Shown here piece by piece: positions 34,322 through 45,185 of a stretch of 64,000 bases of DNA. Both the position numbers and the translations under genes were made by a program. The notes under the pieces are model-generated. The model was given only the letters and a program-made list of their open reading frames with translations. It ran no database searches and had not been told where the DNA came from. The number at the start of each line of letters is the position of its first letter. The stretch's first letter is position 1. The DNA comes from Siphonodentalium dalli (taxonomy: Eukaryota > Mollusca > Scaphopoda > Gadilida > Siphonodentaliidae): the NCBI GenBank assembly GCA_032622095.1, contig CP136069.1:9254036-9318035 (forward strand), in the 5' to 3' direction.

Positions 34322-34390
34322 GCCAATGTGTTTTCTTATATATGTGAGGCTCCCTACGGGAGACTCGCATATATAAGAGAACTCATTGGG
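34322..34390. repeat. Hairpin family H, copy
   Basis: GCCAATGTGTTTTCTTATAT and its inverse, with mismatches, around GGCTCCCTACGGGAGAC. Confidence 0.8.
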
Positions 34391-34420
34391 ACATGGTATT
34401 CACAAAGTTTCAGGAAGCTC

Positions 34421-34577
34421 CAGTCGTGTTAGGGTTAACATGTGATTTGATATCGGTTGTCACCCACCAAGGTTGACCAATTCTACATCGCACTGTACCA
34501 GTCGTGTTAGGGTTAACATGTGATTTGATATCGGTTGTCACCCACCAAGGTTGACCATTCCTACACCGCACTGTACT
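34421..34577. repeat. 78-bp tandem duplication
   Basis: Two head-to-tail copies (about 34421-34498 and 34499-34577) share CCAGTCGTGTTAGGGTTAAC, GATATCGGTTGTCACCCACC and AAGGTTGACCA, with few differences. Confidence 0.9.
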
Positions 34578-34744
34578 TGGAACGAATCATTGAGCTGGTC
34601 TTGTGAGAATTTTCTTAGTAATTTCGTCAATATTTGTGGCAACAAAAATTCTTCCCAGTTTTGTTCTGAAATTGACTTGTCTAAGTTTGCAACATCAGAT
34701 TCTTCGTAAAGGAAGACACGACGGAATGTATAGAAAATTACCAT
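34538..34744 (-). pseudogene. Possible antisense LINE fragment (linker before RT)
   Basis: Sixty-eight codons include FRRVFLYEESDVANLDKSIS then EQNWEEFL. The pattern (R..FLY..SD...L...IS...W) is like the stretch between endonuclease and RT in CR1-like LINEs. No RT blocks were found downstream on this strand, so the assignment is weak and could be chance. Confidence 0.3.
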
Positions 34745-36000
34745 GCTTGGACAGTTTCCAAGTGATTAACATTTTAGTTAAACGTTTTACTGAACATACC
34801 AAAATTTAAAAACCGTTGGCCTACACTTTACAAACTAAACATTAGTTGAAATAATGTACTATTATAACAATTTCAAATCCATGCAGTCTCAAATATCCAA
34901 CTCTAATGATTTCAGCAGCAAATGTCGAAATAATTTACCAAATCCCCTACTATCACGTCCCTTCCTTTACATTTTATGGGAAAGTTTACAGACCCGTTTG
35001 TACACGTCTGTACCAAATGTTTATAACATCTTTTCTCATTGATATGTTCTATGATCTTCTCAAGTTTGCCCAACATCTCTCGGATATTCTCACCATACCC
35101 TTGACGGAGCTGATTACTGCCTGCGATACGTTTCCACAATACAGACCTGGAATGGCGCACGGGCTGTCTGTAATTCTGACGGGGCGCATCACATCACCAT
35201 TCGAAGTCGTAGGATGCTAGATGAGTTGATGGTATTGCTCCAGACATGGGGCCATGGAAGAGGTATAAGTAAGATATCAGCGACTACTTTTATGAATCTG
35301 GAGAAAAATTGCAATATGTAAATGATACCTGGACATGAGACCTTAAATTTGCTTAATACTAAACACGATACAGACACTCGACTAAAATAACGAGGGTGAG
35401 ATCATACGTGTGAATTGTGTGTAGAAACGCAAGTGTTTTTTCTCGTTTTAGCAGCAAGACGCCGATGTGTTTAACGTGCACCGAGTTAAAATTCTCAATC
35501 TTAACCATACCCTATACTTTACTATTAATTCTTCCCACAGTGAAGTAATAAAGTTTGTTGGTGAGATGCGCATCAACAAAACTGCCCCATGCACAGAATG
35601 GAGCTGACTATATCGTGACAACATTTGATTACTGACATTATAGCGAATTGTGATAATGTAATAATTGTGTTACATTTATTTCAATACCATATGGGACTAT
35701 AAGTCGAACGACTTGTTCCTTATTAAATTGATATTGATATATTGATATTGAATATATCAGAAACAAATGGTAACACTGGCTCGACAAGATATATATATTC
35801 ATTTCTTGGAATGGGCCTGAACAATTTCTCATTTCATGTCGAAGTGGCAAAGTTACGATCGAAATGACACATGGAGTTGTCTCTCAGCTCAGATAAAGTT
35901 TGAAAATCGGTCGCGATATTCACGGGGGTTCTAAAACACGACCTCCACGTTTAGCTCAGGCCAATATATATACGTAACGCGACATGATACATGTTAACAT
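34745..36000. other. Unassigned sequence
   Basis: Overlapping frames at 34906-35220 (plus, 104 codons) and 34912-35160 (minus, 82 codons) have no motif I can name. Nothing else recognised. Confidence 0.35.
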
Positions 36001-36008
36001 GGGTAGGG

Positions 36009-36135
36009 TTCTCTATTCCGAAGGTTCATTATTCCGAAGGTTCGTTATTCCGAAGGTTCATTACTCCGAAGGTTCCCTATTCCGAAGGTTCATTATTCCG
36101 AGGTTCGCTGTTCCGAAGGTTCTCTATTCCGAGAA
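36009..36135. repeat. 16-bp minisatellite, eight copies (left of an inverted pair)
   Basis: Units of the type TTCATTATTCCGAAGG repeat eight times with substitutions. The inverse array lies at 39993-40105. The outer flanks are also related in inverse orientation: CATGTTAACATGGGTAGGG on the left, and GTTAACATACCCATC on the right after the array. Confidence 0.9.
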
Positions 36136-36387
36136 CCAGACATGAATCCAAATCTGCACCGACAAAAACCACACGAGGAATGAAAAATACTAGAATACAT
36201 TTATACACCCCATTCTAATACCCAAATTGTCCCAGATGTCGGTTATTAATAGCATGAAGACAGTATCAGTTTATCGTTTATTATGGAAAGTTTAAAACAC
36301 GATGACTGCATGAGTGAAATAAACTACATCTAAGAGAGACAGTCTGTCCGAACTGGCAATCTGTATTTGAAAGAAACATCAACATTA

Positions 36388-36812
36388 AAGGCTCACTTAA
36401 TTTTCGAACCCCCAGATCATATATATAAAATATATGCCATATGATATACCATTTGAAATAGGAAGCTCTCTAACATTGTACTATCAACTTATTCGGTGTA
36501 ATGAACTGTGAACATGTTTTTGTTGATTTACCGACGTGTTTTGTGCTTAAGTTTCACCTGGGTTTGCCGCGCATATTTTCAATGGAGGGGGATAACTCAA
36601 TATTTTAAAGAGAAAGTTATTCCCCTTCCATTGAAACTACATTTTTAGTTTGAATTATGTTGCATTCTGGGAGCCATAACGGGGGGATCTTTTTATTATT
36701 TCAGCTGTTTCTATTTCTCTATGGTATCTTTTAAGACACAGACTTTTCAAATGGTGATGAATTCTAGTATTTTAATCATATTTTATGGCATATATTGTTA
36801 TTAAAACAGTAT
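36388..36812. repeat. Dispersed element S, single-unit copy
   Basis: This is the inverse of 54309-55664 apart from the tandem array there: AATTTTCGAACCCCCAGAT, AAAATATATGCCATAT, AACTTATTCGGTGTAAT, TAGTTTGAATTATGTTGCAT, ATGGTGATGAATT and ATATTGTTATTA occur in the same order. It contains a single copy (36406-36452) of the 48-bp unit that is repeated 21 times at 54637-55644. S is a working name. Confidence 0.85.
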
Positions 36813-36884
36813 ATCAAAGCACTATAACAAAATAATCGGTTATAGCCCCACTGTTATAAACCGCCTTTAGCCTCTAAGATTATT

Positions 36885-37001
36885 GAGATATATAACGTCA
36901 TACGTAATGACATTAAATCGTATGGAAACATAGCAATTGCGTGGGCTGCGTGGCGTGAATATGTATTGGGAAAATAACGTCATACGCAATGACATTAAAT
37001 C
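36885..37001. repeat. Direct repeat of a 28-bp block, 84 bp apart
   Basis: ATAACGTCATACGTAATGAC plus ATTAAATC at 36890 recurs at 36974 with one difference. The intervening sequence is unrelated. Confidence 0.75.
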
Positions 37002-37008
37002 CCAAGGT

Positions 37009-37659
37009 AAGGTGACACTCCACAGTTTCGAATGATCAGTAGGGGTAAATTTCTTGGAATAGAGTACCAGTGTTTTCTGTCACCATGGGTGTGGTATGTT
37101 TATTGAGAGAAGGTTAGTTATGAATTTGTGGATTTTTAGAGGATGTCTTTGAGTTTTGAAAAATATTGTTTCAGGTGACCTTGACCCCACCAGTATGAAG
37201 TAGTAGCGATTTCTGCGAAACAGTGGGTCCAGACACCAGCGTGACATTTTAGCACCTAAAATTTGTCCTCTGCATGAATTTTCTTTTTAAATTACAGTGG
37301 TGAGAAGTTTGAAATTTTTTTATATTATTGTGAGGAAACAGTGTTTTTCCCGACAACATAAGCGGCTATACCATAGATTTTCTGGTTTTTGTGTCCCACG
37401 GGCTTGAAATACGCTTATTTTGTCCATTTTTGCATCAAAATTTCATTTTTCAGGCACACAATCAAGGGGCATAACTCTTGCTACCCCCATTAAAATGACA
37501 ATTCTGTACCAAAATATTTAAGCCTAGTATGTGCTCAACCCAGGTATATATACATTGCATATGTCTTAATTGTGGGATCACATTTCAGTTATTTGTTATT
37601 GAATTGATGCCCCCCTTATTTTTGCACCAATCCCTGCAGAAACTGTGGAATGTCACCTT
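37009..37659. mobile_element. TIR element M, copy 1 (about 650 bp)
   Basis: It starts AAGGTGACACTCCACAGTTTC and ends with the inverse, GAAACTGTGGAATGTCACCTT. The second copy lies in direct orientation at 38496-39039. It is non-coding with long T-rich stretches. The flanks of copy 2 suggest TTAA targeting, but in this copy they have decayed. Confidence 0.85.
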
Positions 37660-38495
37660 CAAGACCAGCAAATAGCACCATTTTCATCTGTCAACTTGAC
37701 AAATATTGTTACTGAAAATCATTTTTTAGCAAATCTGTTCAGTTAGAAGGAACATTTTATGGTAGATACACCATTCTTCTATGGATATTCCAATACAGGT
37801 TGTCTTTAGTCATATAAATTGGTGGGGATATGGAGTCTTGGAGCAGTGGGGTGGGTGGTGGTGGTTCATGTATATGGTTATTGGTGATTTTTCAGATGAT
37901 GGGTACTTCTTCATGACATCATATGCTCCTTGAATCTTAGCTGAAAAGGCTGATATTGTGACATTACACAGTATACAACAAGATTAGATATTCAGTCTTT
38001 CTTATTCACAAGTGTGAAATATAATAATTCAGGTTTCCTTGGTCATATTTCACTTGACAACATATTGTTCATGTGATGTCATAACCTTGTAAAGCTTTCC
38101 CTTAATGCTAAATAAGACTTGGAATTGTTTAACCCATAGTTTTGGGAGAGTATTAAAGATAGTTGTTGTATGAAATATTATGTTTTATTTTGATATCTGA
38201 GGAAAATATGCATCTCATAATATATTTTATACAACATTTTAGCATTTCAGACCTTTTCCAAGCCATATATGATGGTTGAATATATCCATTTTGTCACTAC
38301 GTCAAGCATAACGTCATTGGGTTCTGAAAGACCCAAAAAGGGGTGAAATCATGGGGGTGCATGTAAATCCCCACCCAATCTTGCTGCCTGTGATTGCAAT
38401 AACGCATGGGGTGTAATATATCATTTTAAGCGGTATAATGCAGAGAATATGGAGGTGTGGTCCCTATTAAAGATTAATAAAATTGCATTTCCCTT
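37660..38495. other. Unassigned sequence between two TIR elements
   Basis: No gene or internal repeat was recognised. Confidence 0.35.
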
Positions 38496-39039
38496 AAGGT
38501 GACACTCCACAGTTTCGAATGATCAGTAGGGGTAAATTTCTTAGAATAGAGTACCAGTGTTTTCTGTCACCATGGGTGTGGTATGTTTATTGAGAGAAGG
38601 TTAGTTATGAATTTGTGGATTTTTAGAGGTTGTCTTTGAGTTTTGAAAAATATTGTTTGTCCTCTGCATGAAAAATATTTTGTTTTTAATTACAGTAGTG
38701 AGAAGTTGGAATTTTTTTTATATTATTGTGAGGAAACAGTGTTCTTCCCGACAACATAAGCGGCTATACCATAGATTTTCTGGTTTTTGTGTCCCACGGG
38801 CTTGAAATGCGCTTATTTTGGCCATTTTTGCATCAAAATTTCATTTTTCAGGCACACAATCAAGGGGCATAACTCTTGCTACCCCCATTAAAATCTTTAA
38901 GCCTAGTATGTGCTCAACCCAGGTATATATACATTGTATATGTCTTGTGGGATCACATTTCAGTTATTTTTTATTGAATTGATGCCCCCCCCCCCTATTT
39001 TTGCACCAATCCCTGCAGAAACTGTGGATTGTCACCTAA
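38496..39039. mobile_element. TIR element M, copy 2 (internally deleted)
   Basis: Same ends as copy 1 (TTAAGGTGACACTCCACAG on the left, CTGTGGATTGTCACCTAA on the right) and high similarity throughout. It lacks roughly 100 bp present in copy 1 after the GAAAAATATTGTTT block. The TTAA/TTAG-like ends hint at a TTAA-targeting transposase. Confidence 0.85.
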
Positions 39040-39990
39040 CCCGCGAAAACCAAAACAAAAATCACATTTATTACGTGCGCTCGCGCAACAGTATGGCGAT
39101 CAGACAGATTCGTAGCTTGGTAGCTTGGTGTCACCCTACTCCGTTTCACGCCATGACGTCACCAAAAACGACGTAAAACCTCGTGGCGTTCTGACATTGT
39201 TACTGTGCCGCGTTTTTGATGTTTATTTTATGTGTTGTTTTCGATTATTTGTTTGTCGCCGATATCGCCATTTGTCGGGATTCCCTGTTTCTATACTTAA
39301 AACTGACATACTCATAGTGAGCCTCGATTTCGATTTTTTCTCCCAGGTCAAAATACGTCAGAGTTATGACAATAATAGATCGACCTACATTTTCTCCATC
39401 AGAACCCTACATCAAAGAGTCTATACACTCCTTCGGGACCTACATAGACCTACATAGGGTATTTTTACTTATAATTGGGAAGTTTTCTCATTTTTGGTTC
39501 GTGCGAAGACCTCTTTTTATCGTGCGGGAAAAGAGAGACATTCAAAACGCGATTTCGTAATTCGACGAATGACGTAACACAAAACACAAACGCATCAGTT
39601 GCTCCTTTGGTCAACTTTGACTATCGGAAAATGAAAATGAAAAAAATGCCGCTGAAAAAAATGTATTCGATATTAAAGTCTCATCCTTTCGGCAACATGG
39701 AATTGGTTTTAATTACTTAAATGATTAATATAGTAATTTGCCTTTTATCTGTGATGAAATGAGAAATGGTAATTGTCTTTTTTTGCTGACATTAAATTAA
39801 ATAAATTAAGTAAAATACAGTGAAATTATTTTTAAAATTATTGTTTATTACATTTTTGCGCACGTTGGCATCTCTCTGAGTGCATTCTAGTTATTTCAAT
39901 GTTTTTAGTTATTTCCTTCAGAAATAGAATCTTCGTGATAAAGAACCATCTCAATAGTTTAGAATATAGAATTAATCTTTAAAATAACAA
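39040..39990. other. Unassigned sequence
   Basis: Overlapping frames of 64-110 codons (38910-39720) start partly inside the TIR element and show no recognised domain. Confidence 0.35.
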
Positions 39991-39992
39991 AA

Positions 39993-40105
39993 ACCTTCGG
40001 AATAGCGAACCTTATGAATAGAGGACCTTCTGAATAGCGAACCTTCGGAATAGTGAACCTTCGGAATAGTGAACCTTCGGAATAACGAACCTTCGGAATA
40101 GAGAC
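39993..40105. repeat. 16-bp minisatellite, about seven copies (right, inverted)
   Basis: Units of the type CCTTCGGAATAGTGAA are the inverse complement of the array at 36009-36135. The pair encloses about 3.9 kb. Confidence 0.9.
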
Positions 40106-40206
40106 ATGTCCCCGTTAACATACCCATCTGTATAGTCTTCATGCAAATTAATTTAAGTTGCATAGAGATATTAGAGTTACGTGAATATGTGTACAGATAA
40201 ACACCA

Positions 40207-41306
40207 TTATCAGGTCAGACACATCCTGAATTCCACTATTATAGTGATATTCCACTATTATAGTGATATTTGACTATAACATATTCATGTTTCCTTTATT
40301 TGCATCGGGAATAGAAGACGGCGCATACCAGTGCACAGCCAAATGTCACTCTTAACAATATCACAGCGAATGAAGAGTCTTCCGACAAAATTCGTTGTGC
40401 GATCTTTTGAGCTAGCTTTGATATTCAATAATAGTTTAATATTACTGATAAATCCTGTTATAAATTACAATAGCAGGATGACTCAATCACTCCTTTAAAC
40501 TTATTGAATGCTAATTAAGGGCGATGATGGGAAGACGGCCATAAGATCACATCACCGCCCGGATTCTGTGTGTACACTGTATTTGTATTTCTATTGTTCA
40601 CCTTGTATTTTATATGTACATGCTTTATCCAATAAATTATTCATTCATTAAGTTGCTTATCGTGTGCCGTCATGATAAATCATTCTCCTGGACAAACTAT
40701 ATGTATGATACCGAATAAGTGCGACCTAATTTTGAATAATATTTGTGTGAAATAGGATTTTGGATTATCCCTCTTTTATCAAATTCAGAAAAAGGTAATT
40801 GTCAAATACCACTATAATAGTGAAATACCACTATAATAATAGAATACCACTAAAATAATAGAATACCACTAAAATAATAGAATACCACTATAATAGTAGA
40901 ATACCACTATAATAATAGAATACCACTATAATAATAGAATACCACTATAATAGTAGAATACCACTATAATAATAGAATACCACTATAATAATAGAATACC
41001 ACTATAATAATAGAATACCACTATAATAATAGAATACCACTATGATAATAGAATACCACTATAATAATAGAATACCACTATAATAATAGAATACCACTAT
41101 AATAATAGAATACCACTATAATAATAGAATACCACTATAATAATAGAATACCACTATAATAATAGAATACCACTATAATAATAGAATACCACTATAATAG
41201 TAGAATACCACTATAATAATAGAATACCACTATAATAATAGAATACCACTATAATAATAGAATACCACTATAATAGTGGAATCCAGGATGTACCTGACCT
41301 GATTAT
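40207..41306. mobile_element. TIR element with internal 19-bp array
   Basis: The left end TTATCAGGTCAGACACATCC, followed by ATTCCACTATTATAGTG, is the inverse of the right end: CACTATAATAGTGG, then ATCCAGGATGTACCTGACC and TGATTAT. Two units near the left end and about 25 near the right belong to the same short repeat. The middle (40270-40800) is non-coding, with an AATAAA at 40630. Its right end is only 37 bp upstream of the lectin exon. Confidence 0.8.
40806..41277. repeat. 19-bp minisatellite, about 25 copies
   Basis: Units of ACCACTATAATAATAGAAT with minor variants (AAAATAATAG, TAGTAG). Individual variants contain the palindrome CCACTATAATAGTGG. Confidence 0.95.
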
Positions 41307-41343
41307 GTAGATGTGTATAACGCGACATGTTTTCTTCTAACAG

Positions 41344-41552
41344 GTTATCTGTGGATTGACGGGAGAGACATGAATCACACGGACACCTATCAGACGAGTG
41401 ATGGTGGGGTGCTGCCGTGGATAGAATGGGGGCCCGGTGAACCCGACGGCGGGGATCAAGATTGTATGTTCATCTGGCACTACTCGTCTCGTTATTGGAT
41501 GCGTGACTATCTGTGCGACGGAGGCACCCTTAAGTATGCGTGCGAGGTGTAA
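41344..41552 (+). CDS. C-type lectin-like domain, terminal exon
   Basis: The acceptor TTTTCTTCTAACAG is followed by a phase 1 exon encoding GYLWIDGRDMNHTDTYQTSD, later WIEWGPGEPDGG, then DQDCMFIW, WMRDYLC and KYACEV-stop. These are the second half of a C-type lectin-like fold: the WI(G/D) strand, an EPD motif at the EPN/QPD sugar/calcium position, the three C-terminal cysteines, and WMRD at the WND position. Only 68 residues are present; a whole domain needs about 120, so an upstream exon with the first half is required and was not found. Phase 1 fits joining to the EGF exons upstream. Secreted or cell-surface carbohydrate recognition is the family role; sugar specificity is not predictable with the altered WND. 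Confidence 0.85.
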
Positions 41553-41762
41553 AGCGATGACAGACATAATGCACAGGGCTCGTGACGTCATATGAGGATT
41601 AAACCGGCCTCGTTATATTATTATGTAGTCACCTCTTCGTTCCAGGGACCTGAGACAATCCCACTCCATTCGTGACGTCATATGACTGCTGTGACAACAA
41701 CACTCCATTCGAGATAAAATTATTGCTTGACTAGTGTTTTATAGTTTTAAAAATAGCCTTTA

Positions 41763-41768
41763 AATAAA
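41763..41768 (+). terminator. Putative polyadenylation signal
   Basis: AATAAA lies 211 bp after the lectin stop codon, a reasonable 3' UTR length. A T-rich stretch follows. The motif is common in A/T-rich DNA, so this is supportive, not decisive. Confidence 0.5.
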
Positions 41769-42550
41769 CTGTATCTTACTCATTTATTTAATAGCCCAGA
41801 TTTCAGATGTTTATGAGTTCCTTTAATTTAGAATCTCGATATAAACCAGCAAACAAAAACAGAGAGACTATATATAACTTAGAATCTCTATATAAATCAG
41901 CAAACAACAACAGAGAGACTAATTTTGCGACACCATCTCTATCCCTGGTCATTCTGCCCCCACCCTGCTCTCACACTCGACACCCCCTTGCAGTCTGCCT
42001 CGTATTCATGCTCGAGCCCTGTGCATTATGTTGGTCGCAAGTGAAAGATGTTTCAATGGAATACTGCTTAATGGTATGTTAAAGGCCCCCAAGGCACTCG
42101 CAGCGGGTAAATGTGCAAAAAATATAAAAGTCTGTAAAAAACATCACCACTAAGATGTAAACAAAACTGTTACAGTGATATATCAACAAACATCGCTGAT
42201 CGCGTATCAAGTTCAAATACTTAGTCTACTGTGATTTTCAGAATATTGATATTTGGTCGGTACATGCAAATGTACAGTAAAGTTAACATACCAAAGGCTT
42301 ACATGCGCCGAGTCTCGCCATTAGAGAGTTATTCATACAGAAAATAAGAGCGAAATCAATCTATTGTTACATTGCTTGTTGATGATAGTTGTTGTACAGA
42401 CTTTTATAAAATGTATGTAATTTCACTTCGAATGCCTTGCTCCCCTTTAACTATTAACATGCCGTATAGTTTATCAAGTCCCAAAACCTAATAAGTACTC
42501 ACTCTCATTGTGATAAAGGATTTAAATGAGAGGTGCTGATTAATATACTT
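41769..42550. other. Unassigned sequence downstream of the lectin exon
   Basis: A short direct repeat (TATATAA.CTTAGAATCTC and AACAGAGAGACTA) is at 41825-41920. No gene was seen. Confidence 0.4.
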
Positions 42551-42553
42551 GGG

Positions 42554-43297
42554 AATGCCTATGTATGGATTTGTTATGATGTGGGTAGATTATTACATGG
42601 ACATACATATGTATGGATTCGTTATTAGGTGGGTAGATTAATACATGGACATACATATGTATGTATTTGTTATGATGTGGGTAGATTATTACATGGACAT
42701 ACATGTTATGTATGGAGTTTTTATGAGGTGGGTAGCTTAATACATGGACATACATATGTATCGATTTGTTATGAGGTGGGTAGATTAATACATGGACATA
42801 CCTATGTATGGATTTGTTATGAGGTGGGTAGATTATTACATGGACATACATGTTATGTATGGAGTTTTTATGAGGTGGGTCGCTTAATACATGGACATAC
42901 ATATGTATCGATTTGTTATGAGGTGGGTAGATTAATACATGGACATACCTATGTATGGATTTGTTATGAGGTGGGTAGATTATTACATGGACATACCTAT
43001 GTATGGATTTGTTGTGAGGTGGTGGATTAATACTTGTACACACATATGTATGGATTTGTTATGAGGTGGGTAGATTATTACATGGACATACCTATGTATG
43101 GATTTGTTATGAGGTGGTAGATTAATACTGTACACACCTATGTATGGATTTGTTATGAGGTGGGTAGATTATTACATGGACATACCTATGTATGGATTTG
43201 TTGTGAGGTGGTGGATTAATACATGTACACACCTATGTATGGATTTGTTATGAGGTGGTAGATTAATACATGTACGCACCTATGTATGGATTTGTCA
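42554..43297. repeat. 48-bp minisatellite, about 15 copies
   Basis: Units of the type ATGTATGGATTTGTTATGAG, GTGGGTAGAT, TATTACATGGACATACCT occur with small indels. Long frames in both directions (up to 167 codons) result from the period being a multiple of three and are not genes. Confidence 0.95.
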
Positions 43298-43715
43298 TAC
43301 ATCGGAATGCCTTAAAGATGTTATGTCCGATTTTACACCATATTAGTCAAAATTAGTAAAACAAATGTTCAGCTCAACCGGCAAAAGAAAAATGACTTGC
43401 AATCAGTGCACCATCATTCGTATCACACATACATCATGTAAATCTACAATTATAGCATACACGATAACACGTCACAAACGAACACAAAAGCTCACAATTT
43501 GGAACGCTCTTTATTATATCCCGATGACAGAAGCATGGACTCCCTTAAGAGACGATAATTGAACATATTGTTAGGCTAACTAAAATAAAAACGTGTTATA
43601 AACTTTCTTTTTTGGAAGTCGATAGCTGACCATTACAGCCTAATATAAATTGGCTTATTGGTCCGACCCTATATAATTATTTCTAAAATCGACCATTGAT
43701 ATTTCGATATTTTGC
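43298..43715. other. Unassigned sequence
   Basis: A 65-codon frame (43365-43562) is not recognisable. Nothing else was seen. Confidence 0.35.
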
Positions 43716-44012
43716 AGAATGAGGTCCGCAGAGGGTGAATTTAGTGACGTTATCCAGCATATTGGGCTAGCATCACAAAATTCACACTCTGGGGACCCAA
43801 TTCTGCTTAGTACTCACAGGAGTCGATGTGCCCCGCCCCCGTCACCAAATTTATGGGACCACATTTTTATTTAGTCTGAACTATTCCCATTTGAGAATCA
43901 GGATGTTGCGGACCCCTATATACATGTAACAAGACGAAAAATAAAATAAATTTGACTTTTTCCATGGGAATAGTTCAGCCTCAAGAACATTGTGGTCCCA
44001 TAAATTCGGTGA
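43716..44012. repeat. Two nested or adjacent inverted repeats
   Basis: GGTCCGCAGAGGGTGAATTT (43722) pairs with AAATTCACACTCTGGGGACC (43779). CACCAAATTTATGGGACCAC through CTATTCCCAT (43842-43890) pairs with ATGGGAATAG through GTGGTCCCATAAATTCGGTG (43963-44012). These are hairpin-type elements with no coding capacity. Confidence 0.8.
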
Positions 44013-44126
44013 TGGTGGGTGACACCTCGTCTACTCTGGTTCATAGACTAATATATACATGTAAGAATATAAGTGCTTTAGTTTTATGTGTAATTCTATG
44101 TCAGGGACATGTGACCTCTATTATAA

Positions 44127-44300
44127 CACGGGCTTCCTTAAAGATGCACAATCCGAATTAACGTTCCTAAATCACTATTTCTTTAGCTTTGGGCGTAAAC
44201 AAAATATGTTATTCGATGAACCCTACACCCATCAAAGCTCAAGAGTTATCAGATGTCGATTTCTGAAATCTGTTATTTTTCACAACCTGGGATATTTTGG
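44127..44300. repeat. Single arm related to the foldback element at 11.4-11.9 kb
   Basis: It contains the CCTTAAAGATGCACAATCCG start, CACTATTTCTTTAGCTTTGG, CCCATCAAAGCTC, AGATGTCGATTTCTGAAATC and TGTTATTTTTC in the order seen in the arms of the 11432-11910 element. Confidence 0.7.
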
Positions 44301-44580
44301 CGGCCTGGCAAAAATTCGACGAATGCCGACCAACATACTCTCGGAACAAAATTACCTTAAACAAAATTTGGTATATAACACTTTTTGGGCAATTTTATAT
44401 AATTGTCAGTAGTTAACATTATTTGTTGTGAATTAATCGATTATGATAAATGAAGCGACATTTTAAGAAATGTTGTTGTTGGAATATGGGGACCATCGAA
44501 TCGGAGTGTGTGCCTTTAAGTGAGGACACATTTACTCATGAATGTCACCTTCGACGATAAGTGTATAATACTAAAGTTAT

Positions 44581-44612
<32 letters not shown>

Positions 44613-45185
44613 GGCTCAGTCTATAAAGTTGATAGTACATCATGGATACATAAGCCGCCAAGCGTTAGCGAAGCTGGATCAAAGCCAGATAAACGCCGAT
44701 TTTACACACAAGTGAGGTGGAGTGGGGGGGGGGGGGGGGGGGGGGGTAACCGGATTCACATATATAGACCACAGTCTTAGTTTATAATTTTATCAAACGG
44801 GGAAGAAAGCGCATCGGTAATATCTGTAACAAGCGGTAGGATAATGTTATTTATAATGTACAGATAACTAATGCACTGATAGCGATTCGAACCAGCTGGA
44901 CGGCTTATGTTGGCCAATAATGCACTGTGAACTTGACCAATTCATTGATCGATGTTGAAATTCATTCGTTGTCAATAAATGTTGTATCTCTATAAATATG
45001 TGTTCATTATTCCCTTGATATATAAACGCATAAAACGTAATCCCCCCCTCCCCCTGATATGTTCGAGGATGTCTTCAGACACGGTAATCAGATTGCGATG
45101 AAACTTTTGGAACATAATTAACGCCACCGGTGTATACTGTTCTACAAATTTTAGAAATCTGTGGTTCCTTGGGGATTTTATAAAT
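44301..45185. other. Unassigned sequence with simple repeats
   Basis: A GATT repeat is at about 44580-44612 and a G run of about 22 at 44724-44746. No gene. Confidence 0.5.

Noticed and set aside
34912..35160. 82-codon minus-strand frame (REMLGKLEKIIEHINEK...)
   Set aside because: It looks protein-like, but I recognise no domain and no splice context, so it is mentioned only as unassigned.
40316..40356. Short stretch reading EDGAYQCTA, like the end of an immunoglobulin domain
   Set aside because: Only about a dozen residues, a stop follows soon after, no splice sites, and it lies inside a transposable element. Chance is likely.
42540..43043. 167-codon repetitive frame (PPHNKSIH-type)
   Set aside because: Product of the 48-bp minisatellite, open on both strands.
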